Of a DNA stretch of 64,000 nt, positions 23,484 through 34,603 are shown piece after piece. Position 1 is the first letter of the stretch. Each line of letters begins with the position of its first letter. Position numbers and translations under genes: made by a program. The stretch lies in NCBI GenBank assembly GCA_009192285.1, contig WBVU01000016.1, forward strand, positions 620,001-684,000, given 5' to 3'. The notes beneath the pieces are model-generated. The model was not told where the DNA came from, ran no database searches, and worked only from the letters and a program-made list of their open reading frames with translations. The stretch comes from Morchella semilibera (lineage: Eukaryota > Ascomycota > Pezizomycetes > Pezizales > Morchellaceae).

Positions 23484-26400
23484 GATGGGCTAGTATCCCA
23501 AGACGGGAGAATTAAGAGCTCTCTTAGAATAGTAGCAGCTCTGTTTCCAGAGTGCGTGTGTATAGTAGTTGTGATGGTGGGGTTAGTTTCTGCTGGACTG
23601 ATACTAATATTATTGCTTTTCTGGCGCTTTCTGGTGGTGGTTGTGCCTGATCCCTTTCCCTTTCTTTTCTCCGTCCGATTATTTCCTCTGTGCGCTGCCG
23701 CCTTCCGTGAGTAGACTTTTTCTTACGAAAGGATGTCGCGTGGCGCGATGGTGATGGGAAATGGTAAACACACCCGCGCAAGTAGTAGGGGGTGGTGGTG
23801 GTGAGTGAATGAGTGTATAGGCAGGCCTAGGTGGGTTGGTTTGGGTCAAGTAAACGTTCTGTCGGTAGGTGTAAGAGGAAGTGGACAGGTAACGGTAGGT
23901 ACTCTACTGAGAATAGGGTATTATGAGAGACCTAACAGCTAGACTACCAGTGACTAGTGCGTCGGACAAAGTGAGTCGACAGCAAACAGGCGTATACAGA
24001 CTGTCAGACCGGGGGGGGGGAAGGTATGAACCTTGAACTGGGTAGGGGAGGGGCGGCGGTTCAATGTCCCTTTTCTTTGCCTAATTAGATAAGAGGTACA
24101 GGTACTAACGGAACCTTTCTGCTGATGCTGATGCTGTGGTCGATTGGTAAGAATCAATACGTGGGACTGCTGTGCTGATGTTCCTGATGCGAAACGTTGC
24201 CTGGTTAGATTGATTAATTGATTGATTGATTGATTGACCGACTGATTGATTGATTGATTGCTTTGGTCTTGATCTTGATGAACTCTCGGTATCGGTACAT
24301 GCAAAAAGTGTGTGCCTGCGTATGTAGGTGTATGTACCTCCTAGGCCTCGCCTTAAAACTCCGCTCACTCTCACTCACTCACGTTTCTCTATCTCACTCA
24401 CGCCTCTTATTTCTAATACCCTATCGACTATCTCTCTCCCTCCACCCTCGATTTGTCTGCGCCTGGTCTTGATTGATTGATTTCCCACCCTCCTCCTCCC
24501 TTCCTTCGCCGCACACTGATTTCTCGGTTTCACCCAATCGATCGTCTCCGGCGCTCCGGATGCAAACAATGAGAGGCGAGAGTTGATCCTTCCACAAAAA
24601 AGCAAATTTGTCCTGTGTACCCTGTAACTCTCATGCAAGTGTTTTTTTTTTTTTTTTTCCTTTCCTGCTGCTGACAATTCGCTTCCCGGGGGATAAAGAA
24701 AAAAAGAATTCCCCTTCTTGAAACACCAATCGATAGGGTTAGCTGCAGCTATCAATCAACACGAAGGAGGGAAGACATATTGAAGGAAGCAAATTTACAG
24801 TGGAAAGGACAGACACGATATACCGGTGCGATGGTAGTCCGATGGAGGGGGGGTGTGCTGCCGGAACCCAGAGGGAGGGATGCAGCGGGAAAAAAAAAAA
24901 AAAAAGTAAAAAAAAAAAGAAAAAACGAAAAGAAAAAAAAAACCCCAATCTCCAAAAAAGCAAAAAATAGAAACTCTACTTCTAGAGCTTAAAGGTTTAC
25001 CTTACATACAGGAAGGTGAACTAAAGAAAAAAAGGAAATAAAAGGGAAAAGCCTCCCGGTAGAACACAACCGAGAAGCGGGAGCACAACGTTGGGCAGGC
25101 AGGGGAATTCAGATAAGAAAGTGTGAGTGAGCAAAGCTTTAGAGGCGTGGGCGTACTTGAAGTCTGAGCGTCAATTCGATATTGGAGGTTCCAGAAGCTG
25201 GAACCCCTGCTCCCCTCCTTGACCATATTAAAACCTACACACTCGACCTCTGGACACACCATCTAATTCTAGACCATGGTCCAGACGAGGAAGGAGTCCG
25301 ACCTTTACTGAGCCTTCCGCAGGTCGCGGAGTCGGGATGGAGGTCGGGATGTTGGCTAGGCTATCCGCCAACACCGAGGGGGATCGACAGTCGGGATGTG
25401 TCAGGCCCAAACCGTCAAGTCCCTATCGTGTCTGAGACTTATAATAATACTCTATCGTATTACCTAGTACTCGGTACTGCACGACACTTCATTACTGTAC
25501 CACTCAACGATATTATTATTAGAGAGATCGTCCGGCTCAATTAATTGAGTTGATTTGATAGACTTGATTAATGAGTTAATGAATTGATTGAGTACGTACA
25601 ACGGCGCTTCGCCCGCAACAACAAATGTTCTAGAGATGGAGATTTCCCCCATACAAACCGACCACCACGGTTTACATACTTTACATAGACACGTATTTCT
25701 GCAGTAGTCGAGTTCCTCACCGCAAACGGGGGAGTGTGAGTGCGTGTGAATTGTTTCCTTCACACCCTCACGCTCGCCCACCACCACACACCACACCACC
25801 CACCCACCCACCCCCTTTTTTTTTATCTTAATCTACCCCCATGCTCCCATGCATCGGGCTCAATTGTAAAGCCAACCATCTCAACCGGGGAGACAGCTTA
25901 CAGCGTGCATAATGTAGATTACTTTGTTTTACAGTACACCTTATCCTAGTCCTCGCGAATAGGGCTCAGGAACTCGAAGGGTCCCAATGTCGCAGAGTTC
26001 CTTAAACGGTGATCCAAAGTACCATTGTGTGTAAAAATAGATCATTTCACTTACATGGGGCGCAACTGATAAGTCCCCATGTATCCGGGTGTGGTAGCTG
26101 GCGATAAGAGGTCAGAGACATTGGAAACGTACTCCTTGTGGCCTGTCTTTCCCACGGTCGCGACGGATATTTTTTCCGACATTTCTGATCATTGACCCCA
26201 TTGCTGACTGTCAGGGTTTATTCCTGTTTTTCTACTACGAAAGGGCAGCCAGCCAGCCAGAGAGCTTTCAACTCCTCACCCGACCCGGGCCCCGCTCACT
26301 CGCAGCTCGCAACTTCTTTGTTGTCCTCATCGTCAACTTCCCCTCAAAGCAATCAAAGCAAGGAACTGCCAAAGAACCGCGCAAAAAAATAAAAAAAAAA

Positions 26401-29400
26401 CAATCCATCAACCCCGCCCGAGCGAAGGGAAGGGAAGGAAAGGGTAAGAAAAGAAAAGAAAAAAAAGAATGGACCCAAAGTCTCTCATCTCAAATGACAG
26501 CGCTGATCGTACCCCGTTTCCTAAGGGAGGTCAATCAACGCATCGGAGGTTTCTTTTGGCACTCCCAGCAGCAGCTTGGGTTGTGGGGATCGTAGGTTAA
26601 GGTGAGCATCGAAGTTACATTTCAACAGGCTGGCTGGCTGACCACCCCACGTTTGTCCGCTCTAACGGTTTCTTAATCTCCAACAGGTTCGCTCGCTCAC
26701 TGCTCTGGTGACCCGGGCAGGCATGGTCGGCGCGACATCGACGATTTGCACGCCGTCGAATCTATGGCTTCAAATCCGTCTATCCTGATTTCGGTTGCAC
26801 AGGCGACGTATGAGCTTCGCGAGGAGGAAAAAAAAAAGGAAGGGACCGCTCCGAGCGAGCGACCATCGACATTACAGAGGTCCGACGGGTGGAAAATTGG
26901 TGGATTTGCCCTTCCGCTCGCTCGCTTCCGTTTTTTTTTTTTTTCTTTCTTTCTCTTCTCCCGCTGTAGATGATATTCTTACCTGAGAGGGTAATAATCT
27001 CCTATGGCCTTCTACCATAAGCATAATCGTTTTACAGCTGGCCACGCTTCCTGTTGCTGGGGGTGGAAAACCGATTTGGGTCGATTTCACTGTCAGAGAT
27101 GGGGGATCTCGATCAGAATCAGGAAACAACTTGATTATTCGAATCCTTCTGCCCAATCCACTTAGCATGTGTTCATTCATGTAACTGCCACATGAAGACC
27201 ACAGCCACAACCTCGTGCACTGCGTGCAAATCAATCGGTCGCCGTTCCCAACGTCGAGGATACGCGAGAGCAGGGACAAGGGCTAGCTAGCAGGCTAGCA
27301 ACATTGCCCGTTCTATTTTCCTGCTTTAGACTCACTGAATCTCGATCGTTTTTTAGTCTGTCGGACCGTGGGACCCCAGCAGGGTTGGGTTGGGCTCCGA
27401 CGGCTTGAGCCGACCGACTGTAGAGTGTTCCCTCTCCCTCTCCCTCTCTTTGGAGCCTGGCTGGGGCCATGGGGGGGGGGGGAGGACTTGTTTTACTTTA
27501 TCTATCTGGCACCGATGAGAATGAGATCTCGGAGAGTGTGCGCACTAACCCTCTTTCGACGAGCACTTTTTTAATTTGCGCGTTTCATTCCTTCTCTTCT
27601 CTAATGCCCTTCACGGTGCATAGTAGAGTGCCTCATGAAACGTTGCCTTGCTTTCCTTGATTTTGGGTTGATGAGTTCGTCACAGGTACCGGCACGCGCG
27701 GTAGATATTTGCTGCATTTTCATTTGTGTAGGCCAAGGGAAGTTTGGCCGGTGCCTGAATCCTCATGCCTTGAAGGTTGTTGGTATACCTAGTAAAACAG
27801 TCCAAACTCCAACTCTTGTTTGTCAATGATTGATTGACCTGTCAACCAAGTAGGTACCTAAGCCCGTCGGGATTCAAATGTAGACTGGACCTTGGGGCTA
27901 GGGTGCTTTTCTTTAATAGCTAGTGCGAGCCACGAAAGGGCCGCCCGCCTGCCGGACGGACTCCAGCCCCCTTCACATGGAAAGCTAATAAGCAAAAAAG
28001 CAAGTCTACTAATCCACCCCTAGCCCCAAGGGCCCCCCAGTATATATTTGGACCCTGACATACGGTGATCTAGGTTGGTTGCAATCAATCATCGATGAAT
28101 AAAAGGTTGGGGGTTTGGTTCTACCAGGAACGCAATTTGTAAAGCTCTGATGATTGCTTTTTGACAGCCGGCATGCTATATAACATACGGGGAAGGGGGG
28201 GAGAGCTTCGTTCTAATTTCCCTATTGAGCATGCTTGCGCAACTCAGGGTCCACAAATCCCATGCCTTACTGCGTGGTTTACATTTTTGAGTTTATCGGG
28301 GTAGGAGTGAGTGGGTGTGTGGTCCGTGGGGCTCCTCAGAGAAACGCGAAGAAAGATAACGCGGATCTAAGAATAGATTAGGAGGTATGTATCTACTCCT
28401 AGAGTTAGAGTAGAGTACATACATGCAAGTTAGGGGATCATTTGGGGGGTTTGGGTCTTTTGAGGATGGGGGTCTAATGTGAGGCTGGTTCTACAGGTTC
28501 TACATAGTGGGGTGGATTTTTATGGATTCGCGTGGTGGGGTTAATGAAGCCCTATCGAACGAAGGTGACAAGGGGGTTGGATGCGGAGGAGGATGTGAGA
28601 CCCTGTAACTACTGTAATGCTCCCGGTTCAGATGTCTTAGTGTGGCTCGATTTACGCTACATGCTTGGCAACTTGGCGGCTTGGCATCGATTCCACGGTG
28701 TTAATCTAACGGAAGGGGGGGGGGGGAGGCAGGAAATGTCGCGGAACATCGAGATCGCACAATACTATGGCAAGGACCCGGGAGAGTCTTGCGAACGAGA
28801 TGGCAGCAACAAGGGCAGATGGATGGGCGGAATGGAGGTACCAGCAGCACAACACACTGCAACGGTTCGGTGGATCAGGGCAGAGTCACTTAGATGAGAT
28901 CAAAGGAGAGAGGTGGACTTGCTTGTTGGATCCTGGAGTCAGAACAAGAGACCAGTACCATCACTGGGCCGCCGCCGCCTCCAGGTAGTGGGCGACCACC
29001 AGACATCAGCCACAGTAGCTGCTTGCCTACGAGGACACAAGGCAATCAGCCTCTCGACCGTGTTCTTCTTCAACAGAGTTGAACAGAAAGAGATCACCTC
29101 GATTAGTTCTAACTGTTGATTCATCGAGTTGCCGATTCGATCAAATCAACGCTTATACCCTCTACTATTAATTCTATCGCATACAGCCTAGACCGTAGTA
29201 GCAGGCTAGCAGCTCCTGGAGCCTACATACATGTACGTACATGTAGTTAGCAGCTAGCTACTGCTTACATACATGTACTGAAATACCATACCAATTCTAG
29301 AAGCAGCACCTTTCAACTGACTGCGTATGTACGAACACACGGACTACCCGTATCATACTACCGCGGTCAGTACACGAAAGCATCATAGGGTCCTCAGCGG

Positions 29401-30409
29401 AAATAACAACAACAAACGCCCTCAGAAGAGCAGGAACCATTGATACTCCCTCACTGACTGGAATGCTGCAAAACGCTGCACGCCAAATCAAATAGAACCA
29501 GCGGAAAACAATTGAACAACAACAGAAACTCTGCAGAAACAGAATTTTATCCCACCCCTCTCCCTCCTTCCCATTCACTACTCACATATCCTCACTCACC
29601 GTGCTCATTTCAAAGCCTTACCACCCCCCCCCTCCCCTTGATCTTCATAAGCCCCAAACTGCATCTCAAGCACAAGCACAAACAACTCAGGCACTTCTGC
29701 TGCTGCTGCAAGAGCAATAAAAATAATAAGTACGTGACCATCAGGAACTACAGCTGCCATCAAAGAAAAATAAGAAAATAAAACATATTTCACCAGAAGG
29801 AAGTCAGGCTAGGAGGGAAAAATAAAATAAAGAAAACCACAATTCAAAGATCCCACTGGCTAGAAGCCTCATCCGTCCAAAGAGAAAAAACCACTCGGAT
29901 TTATATCGAACACGAACACCGCATAGATACGGAACACGACCCTCTCTACATAGCTTATTATTTAACCCTCTGCATTTGTTTCTCTACTACAGCCAACCCC
30001 CCCTCTCACCCTGAGTTTCCCCCTTCTTGTGTTCCCAGTACCTATTCACCGTCCTTCTGTCCCTGTTCCCCGTTCTACTAGTTTTGAATCCGCCCGCTCC
30101 CCACGCAAAGCACCTTGCAGCAAATCTACCCTCCCCCCCCCCCCCCCCAAATAATCCCTAACAACCTTACCTACTATCACTCACTCCACAACCAAATTTA
30201 CCCACACTCTACCAGCACACCCTCACGCACCTCCGCTATCCCTACCTACCATTATCTTCTAGGCTAGGCAAATAAAAAAAGGACTCGCTTGGCTCTGCCT
30301 CTGGTCCGACCAGATCTTGAGACACACACGCAGACGCAGCAGACGCAGCAGACCCTACCTACTTCAAGATATCTATCAACGGCGTGGCTCCTTGCCTACT
30401 TCTCCCCTC
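23484..30409. other. Long intergenic region between folliculin and frq
   Basis: No protein gene is supported in 6.9 kb. It holds a TTGA/GATT tetranucleotide array near 24203-24261, poly-T and poly-A runs (24642-24658, 24890-24905), polypurine runs, and TACATGTA at 29228, 29238 and 29270. The part nearest frq (about 29800-30820) is CT- and CA-rich with C16 at 30133-30148, fitting a promoter and long leader. A frame at 28532-28897 (121 codons) has no recognisable domain. Confidence 0.5.
24203..24261. repeat. TTGA/GATT tetranucleotide repeat
   Basis: About 13 imperfect copies of a GATT-type unit, interrupted once by GACCGACT. A simple slippage repeat with no coding meaning. Confidence 0.85.
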
Positions 30410-30429
30410 GATCGCCCGCCACCGCGATC
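30410..30429 (+). promoter_or_regulatory. Candidate White Collar (light/clock) element upstream of frq
   Basis: An inverted repeat GATCGC-N8-GCGATC lies about 390 bp upstream of the frq start codon. In Neurospora the frq promoter is driven by the White Collar complex through paired GATC-type half-sites (C-box and proximal LRE). The paired GATC/CGATC arrangement is seen here; binding is inference, since similar 6-mers occur elsewhere by chance. Confidence 0.3.
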
Positions 30430-30467
30430 AATCTACAAATATTTCTCCCCCAACACAACTGTGAACA

Positions 30468-30593
30468 GTAAGCCCCGAAGGTCTTTCTTAGCTGGAAAAA
30501 TAAGAAGAGGAAAAAAAAAAAGTCCCGAGCCCCTCATCACGCCCGTTTATCATCACCATACTTCAAAAAACACCTGCTTTTATTCTTCCTCAG
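30468..30593 (+). other. Possible intron in the frq 5' leader
   Basis: A GTAAGC donor at 30468 and a strong acceptor (CTTTTATTCTTCCTCAG, ending 30593) would define a 126-nt leader intron. Spliced, upstream-ORF-bearing leaders are known for Neurospora frq. An E-box CACGTG sits just after the acceptor at 30598-30603. This is predicted from consensus only. Confidence 0.35.
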
Positions 30594-30819
30594 TAACCAC
30601 GTGAAAAAATAAATTAAAGCGCCCAGCGGTATTTCTCCACAAGAAATAAAAACAGCTGCCCCGGGCATAAATCTGGAGGAACATTCTTCCTCTCAGTACA
30701 AAGCGTTAACTCTGGCTCAATACGAAGCCGACGATGACTACTCGATCAACACCGGTCAGCCGGAACTTCACATAAACTTCGATCACCATACCAATTCAAG
30801 ATCCCATCACCAAGAAAGC

Positions 30820-31144
30820 ATGTTACCAATTATGTCCACTCAACAGCAACAACCCTCCCAACCCGATCCTGGCTGCCCACACCTGAGACACGACTCCTCT
30901 GAATTGCCTGTCAAATCGTCCTCCACTGCTCTTGCTTCTCCTCCCTCTTCTATGCAAGACCATCATCACCATCGACATCAACGCCAAACGGCACTTGAAG
31001 ATTCAAATTCCCTAAGGCATCAACATCAAGGCCCTATGGAAAACACAACTACTACAACACAACTACTACCACACCTACCTACAGAATCAATACCTTCAGG
31101 AAGACGAGAAGGAAACAACAATATGGCGGGAATGTTGGACCAAG

Positions 31145-31177
<33 letters not shown>

Positions 31178-34100
31178 TCACAAGAGGCGGAAGGCCTCCA
31201 CCTACACATCACGGAGACAGTGGTTTTGCGAGTGGCGATGCTTCAATGTTCCCAAGTCCTCCACCTGAAGACGCTAGAGACGAGGCCATGCTCGGGTGGA
31301 AAACGAAGTCTAAATCCTTTGTAGGGAGCGCGGCGTCAGGAGCCGGTGACGGAGCCGACACGGCCTCAGGTGAGATCGACCTGGACAGCATCGCAGATAG
31401 CGGGGCTCACAATAGTTGTTCGGAAGATTGGTTCAGCAGTTTTAATCGTGATGTTGGAGGAAATAATTATGCTTCACTAGATGGTATGATACGATCCTTC
31501 TTTTCGGGATAGCGTCTTGGCAGGGGTTTCTCGATTCAAATGATGCTTACGATTATATTTCTTGTGTAATAGACGATCCTCCTTACTTCCTTCCAAATAA
31601 TGCCTACTTCCTTCCAAATAATGCCTACAAGAAGAGCACCCCCGGCAGCATTTCTCGATACTCTCGTCTCAACAGAATGTATCCAGGTAAAAGTTCAAGA
31701 GCTGGTATGAAGCGTCTTCATCCTTCCGGTTCGATAGGACTCATCGACAGTACAGAAGAAAGCAATAGCGATAGCTTCCGAAGCGTCATTGATGACCTTA
31801 CTGTCAAGAGTATGTAACAATACTACCCTATCACAACCTTTAATGACAATGTGCTAATCCGTTTATTTTACTTGTCAGACCAAAAACTCAAGAAGCGTCT
31901 AAAGAAACTCGAAGGTTTACATGGCGGTGGTTTGGCCGAAGAGAAGTTGTTCGAGGTCCGGATGCATGGACTGCCATTGTACGACCCTTCGCTTCACCCC
32001 CACGTCTACCGTTTATGGTTACTAATGTCTTTATTAGACACAAGAAGCAGGAGCTTGAACGCTTGCTGCAGGGATTCGCCTCAACACTCGACAGCGATCA
32101 ATCACCCGTCTCATCATCAAAGAAATCTCCGGAAACTTCTTTGAGTCCTAGCTTACCATCAATTAACCCTTCTACCTCATCCCTTAACATTGCCGACTCT
32201 GCGTATGCCTCCAATTCACGGTCTGGGACCACATCGGTTGCACAATCATCCCATATCAAGACAAAGTCTCATGTTGCTCGCTCTTTATCGGCAAGCGACA
32301 AAATGTCTGGTGGTAGTGTAATGTCCTCACCACTAGCAGGGCCTAATACAGAAAGGGCAAAGATGAAGGAAGTTGTACGGAAGCTGGAACAACTATTCAC
32401 TGGTTACAAGTCAAAGAACTCCGGGTCCACACCTGAGAGCACCAATTCTGACCGCTCTGGTTCAAACGTTGGGAACGTCATACCCGAGGAGGGTGCGCGA
32501 ACAGCCTCGATAATGAACCCCCTTCAAGATAGACAGGCAGCTGAATTCGGTGAACCTATAGTTGTCTTGCAGTCAGAACCGCACGCTATCGGATCAGACG
32601 GGGTTACGGACCAGCGCCCTACCAGGCCCAAGGACCTCGACCCCAAGCGTTTGACAAAGGCTGAAGACAACATTGAATATCTTTCCAATCTAACGCACAG
32701 TGGAGTAGCAGGAACCAGAGCTGAGGGATTGGGAGATGGATGGTTTTACTTGAATCTGTTAATCAACATGGCACAGCTGCACACAATCAGCGTCACTGTC
32801 CCATTCGTTAAGAAAGCCATCCTCGGTACTAGTGAGAAGTTGGAACTATCTTTGGATGGGACAATGGTGAGGTGGAGAGGTGGTTTGGAGGGTACGAGGT
32901 TGAGCAGTGAGAGTTCATCGGGAAGTGGGGTTGACAGTGCAAGTATCACCAGTGATGGAAGCCCTGAGGATTGGGATGGTTTGAGGAAAAGGTCACCAAA
33001 TGATTCAGATGGAAACCCAATGTCAATTGATCCAACATCAAAATCGGGATCACGAGGAAGAGCGAGCTCATCAGGCCGAAGATTCCCAGCACTTTCCCCA
33101 CAAAGCATGAGCGACAAATTCCACTACAAGCCCATGTTTGCCCAATCTCAGTCCTTTGAGGATGATTCCTCTAGTACTCTCAGCACCTCAATGGGATCTT
33201 ACCCGCGTGGAAGTTCGGATGAGGGGGGTATGACAAGTGTGACAAAAAAGACGACTCCTTTGGACGGGCCAATCATTTACTATGAAGGCGGAAAGTTCTG
33301 CACGGATCTGACTACTCAAGTTGTGAAAGATGGCAAACACCTCACGGGATTCCCATACGAGAGATTCACAAACAACCCAATTGGGGAGAAGCCGGCGCAC
33401 GTACCATCAAGCCCAATCACCAAAAGGGAAAGTCCGCTGTTCTCAAAGGATGCGCCACCACCAATGCCCTCGGACAATGATTCCATGAATATTGATTCTG
33501 ACACTGATGTGGAACTCCAATTTTCACCGCAATTCTCTTCAACTAACGACCCTACCCACCCTCCACCAATGGAGTTGGAAGCTTCAGGAATCGGCGGTGT
33601 GCTTCCGGATGACAACTTTGCAATCAACGTGCAAAAGAGGCATTTTTTGCTCCCGCAAAACGCCAACGGTGCACTGCCTTGTTCAAGGAAGAAGCTGTCC
33701 AAATCGAGAATTCTGAGGAAGATCTCGCATTCAATTCCGAAATCGTCGATCGATGCTTTCCAACAGAACGAGGACTTGGACGAATCGGGAGAGGAATCAT
33801 CCGATGAGGGATCCGAGGGTGGGAGCAACTCGATTGTAGATTCTGGAGACGAGCGTTCTGTCGAATCAGATGCCGATGATTCAGCAGACTCAGATTCGGA
33901 ATCCTCGGAACCAGCCGTCAACACCAACACCACCCGCCGAAGATTCCATCGTCATAAGCTCATCAACCCCGAGCTTGTGTCGGCACACATCCTCAGACTT
34001 GAACCTTCACAACTTCCTCCGGCAAGCTACGGATGCTGGCCACCTTCTGATGAAACCTCTTCTGTGGATACAGATTCCGGTGCCGACCCGCTCTCCTCCG

Positions 34101-34603
34101 GCTCGGAAGGCTCCTACCTCCGCGCAATATTAAGACAAGCAAGCAATAACGCCGGCTACGGTTCAGTTGACGAGGACGATGACATGAGCCACGGTATCCT
34201 TTGCGCCAACGGAATGAAAATATACCGACCTGCAGTACCCAGGACCGAAAACGGCGAGGCCGGTTCATCTGCCGCTACTGCTGGCGACGCTAGTGGTTAC
34301 TCAACCCCTGCAGTTGTTCCCGTCAATGAGGCCAATATGGTTCAACTACCGACAACGGGCATCATGGATTTGGGCAGAGATGATGGCTGGGGTGACAGCC
34401 CAGATAGTGGAACAAGTGGGGATCAATTCTCGTCTTCTGCTGGGGATGACGAAGAAGAGGGTGGCTTTGTTGGGATGGGTGATAGATCATCCTTGAAGAG
34501 GGGGCACTGTTCTGTGGCCTCGCCATCGGGGAGCCCTATGGGGCTTGTCCGCAAGACTAGGAAGAGCGAGCAGCCTATTTCGTTGGATGATGATTCTTGT
34601 TGA
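30820..34603 (+). CDS. frq: FREQUENCY circadian clock protein
   Basis: Four exons, 30820-31483, 31573-31809, 31879-31978 and 32038-34603, give 1188 residues (Neurospora FRQ is 989). FRQ with FRH and casein kinase 1 inhibits its own White Collar activators to make the circadian loop. Visible hallmarks: the DPPYF motif (about 223), the dimerisation coiled coil VIDDLTVKNQKLKKRLKKLE (about 293-313) leading into LFEVRMHGLP and HKKQELERLLQGF, which spans two introns; the kinase-binding segment around GDGWFYLNLLINMAQLH (about 566-582) followed by MVRWRGG; FCTDL (about 750); PDDNFAINVQKR (about 853-865), typical of the FRQ/FRH region; an acidic Ser-rich PEST-like stretch (about 913-960); and the basic RRRFHRHK. 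The N-terminus carries a 10-Gln run. An alternative start is the Met at 30832. The family call is firm; an active clock is inferred. Confidence 0.95.
31147..31176 (+). repeat. (CAG)10 encoding poly-Gln in FRQ
   Basis: Ten uninterrupted CAG codons follow GAA in frq exon 1, in the disordered N-terminal region (about residues 110-119). A pure CAG run without CAA interruption is prone to length change between strains. Confidence 0.95.
31584..31625 (+). repeat. Perfect 21-bp tandem duplication in frq exon 2
   Basis: Two identical 21-bp units lie back to back (31584-31604 and 31605-31625), in frame, encoding YFLPNNA twice directly after the conserved DPP motif. Complete identity, including third positions, indicates a recent duplication or an assembly slip. 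Confidence 0.95.

Noticed and set aside
28532-28897. 121-codon plus-strand frame with a CNYC pair
   Set aside because: A single short Cys pair is not a zinc-finger pattern, G-rich tract inside, no splice partners.
33316-33933. 205-codon frame antisense to frq exon 4
   Set aside because: It mirrors the Ser/Asp-rich PEST-coding region; reversed GAN/TCN codons give a Ser-rich open frame by composition. An antisense transcript is possible, but a protein is not supported.
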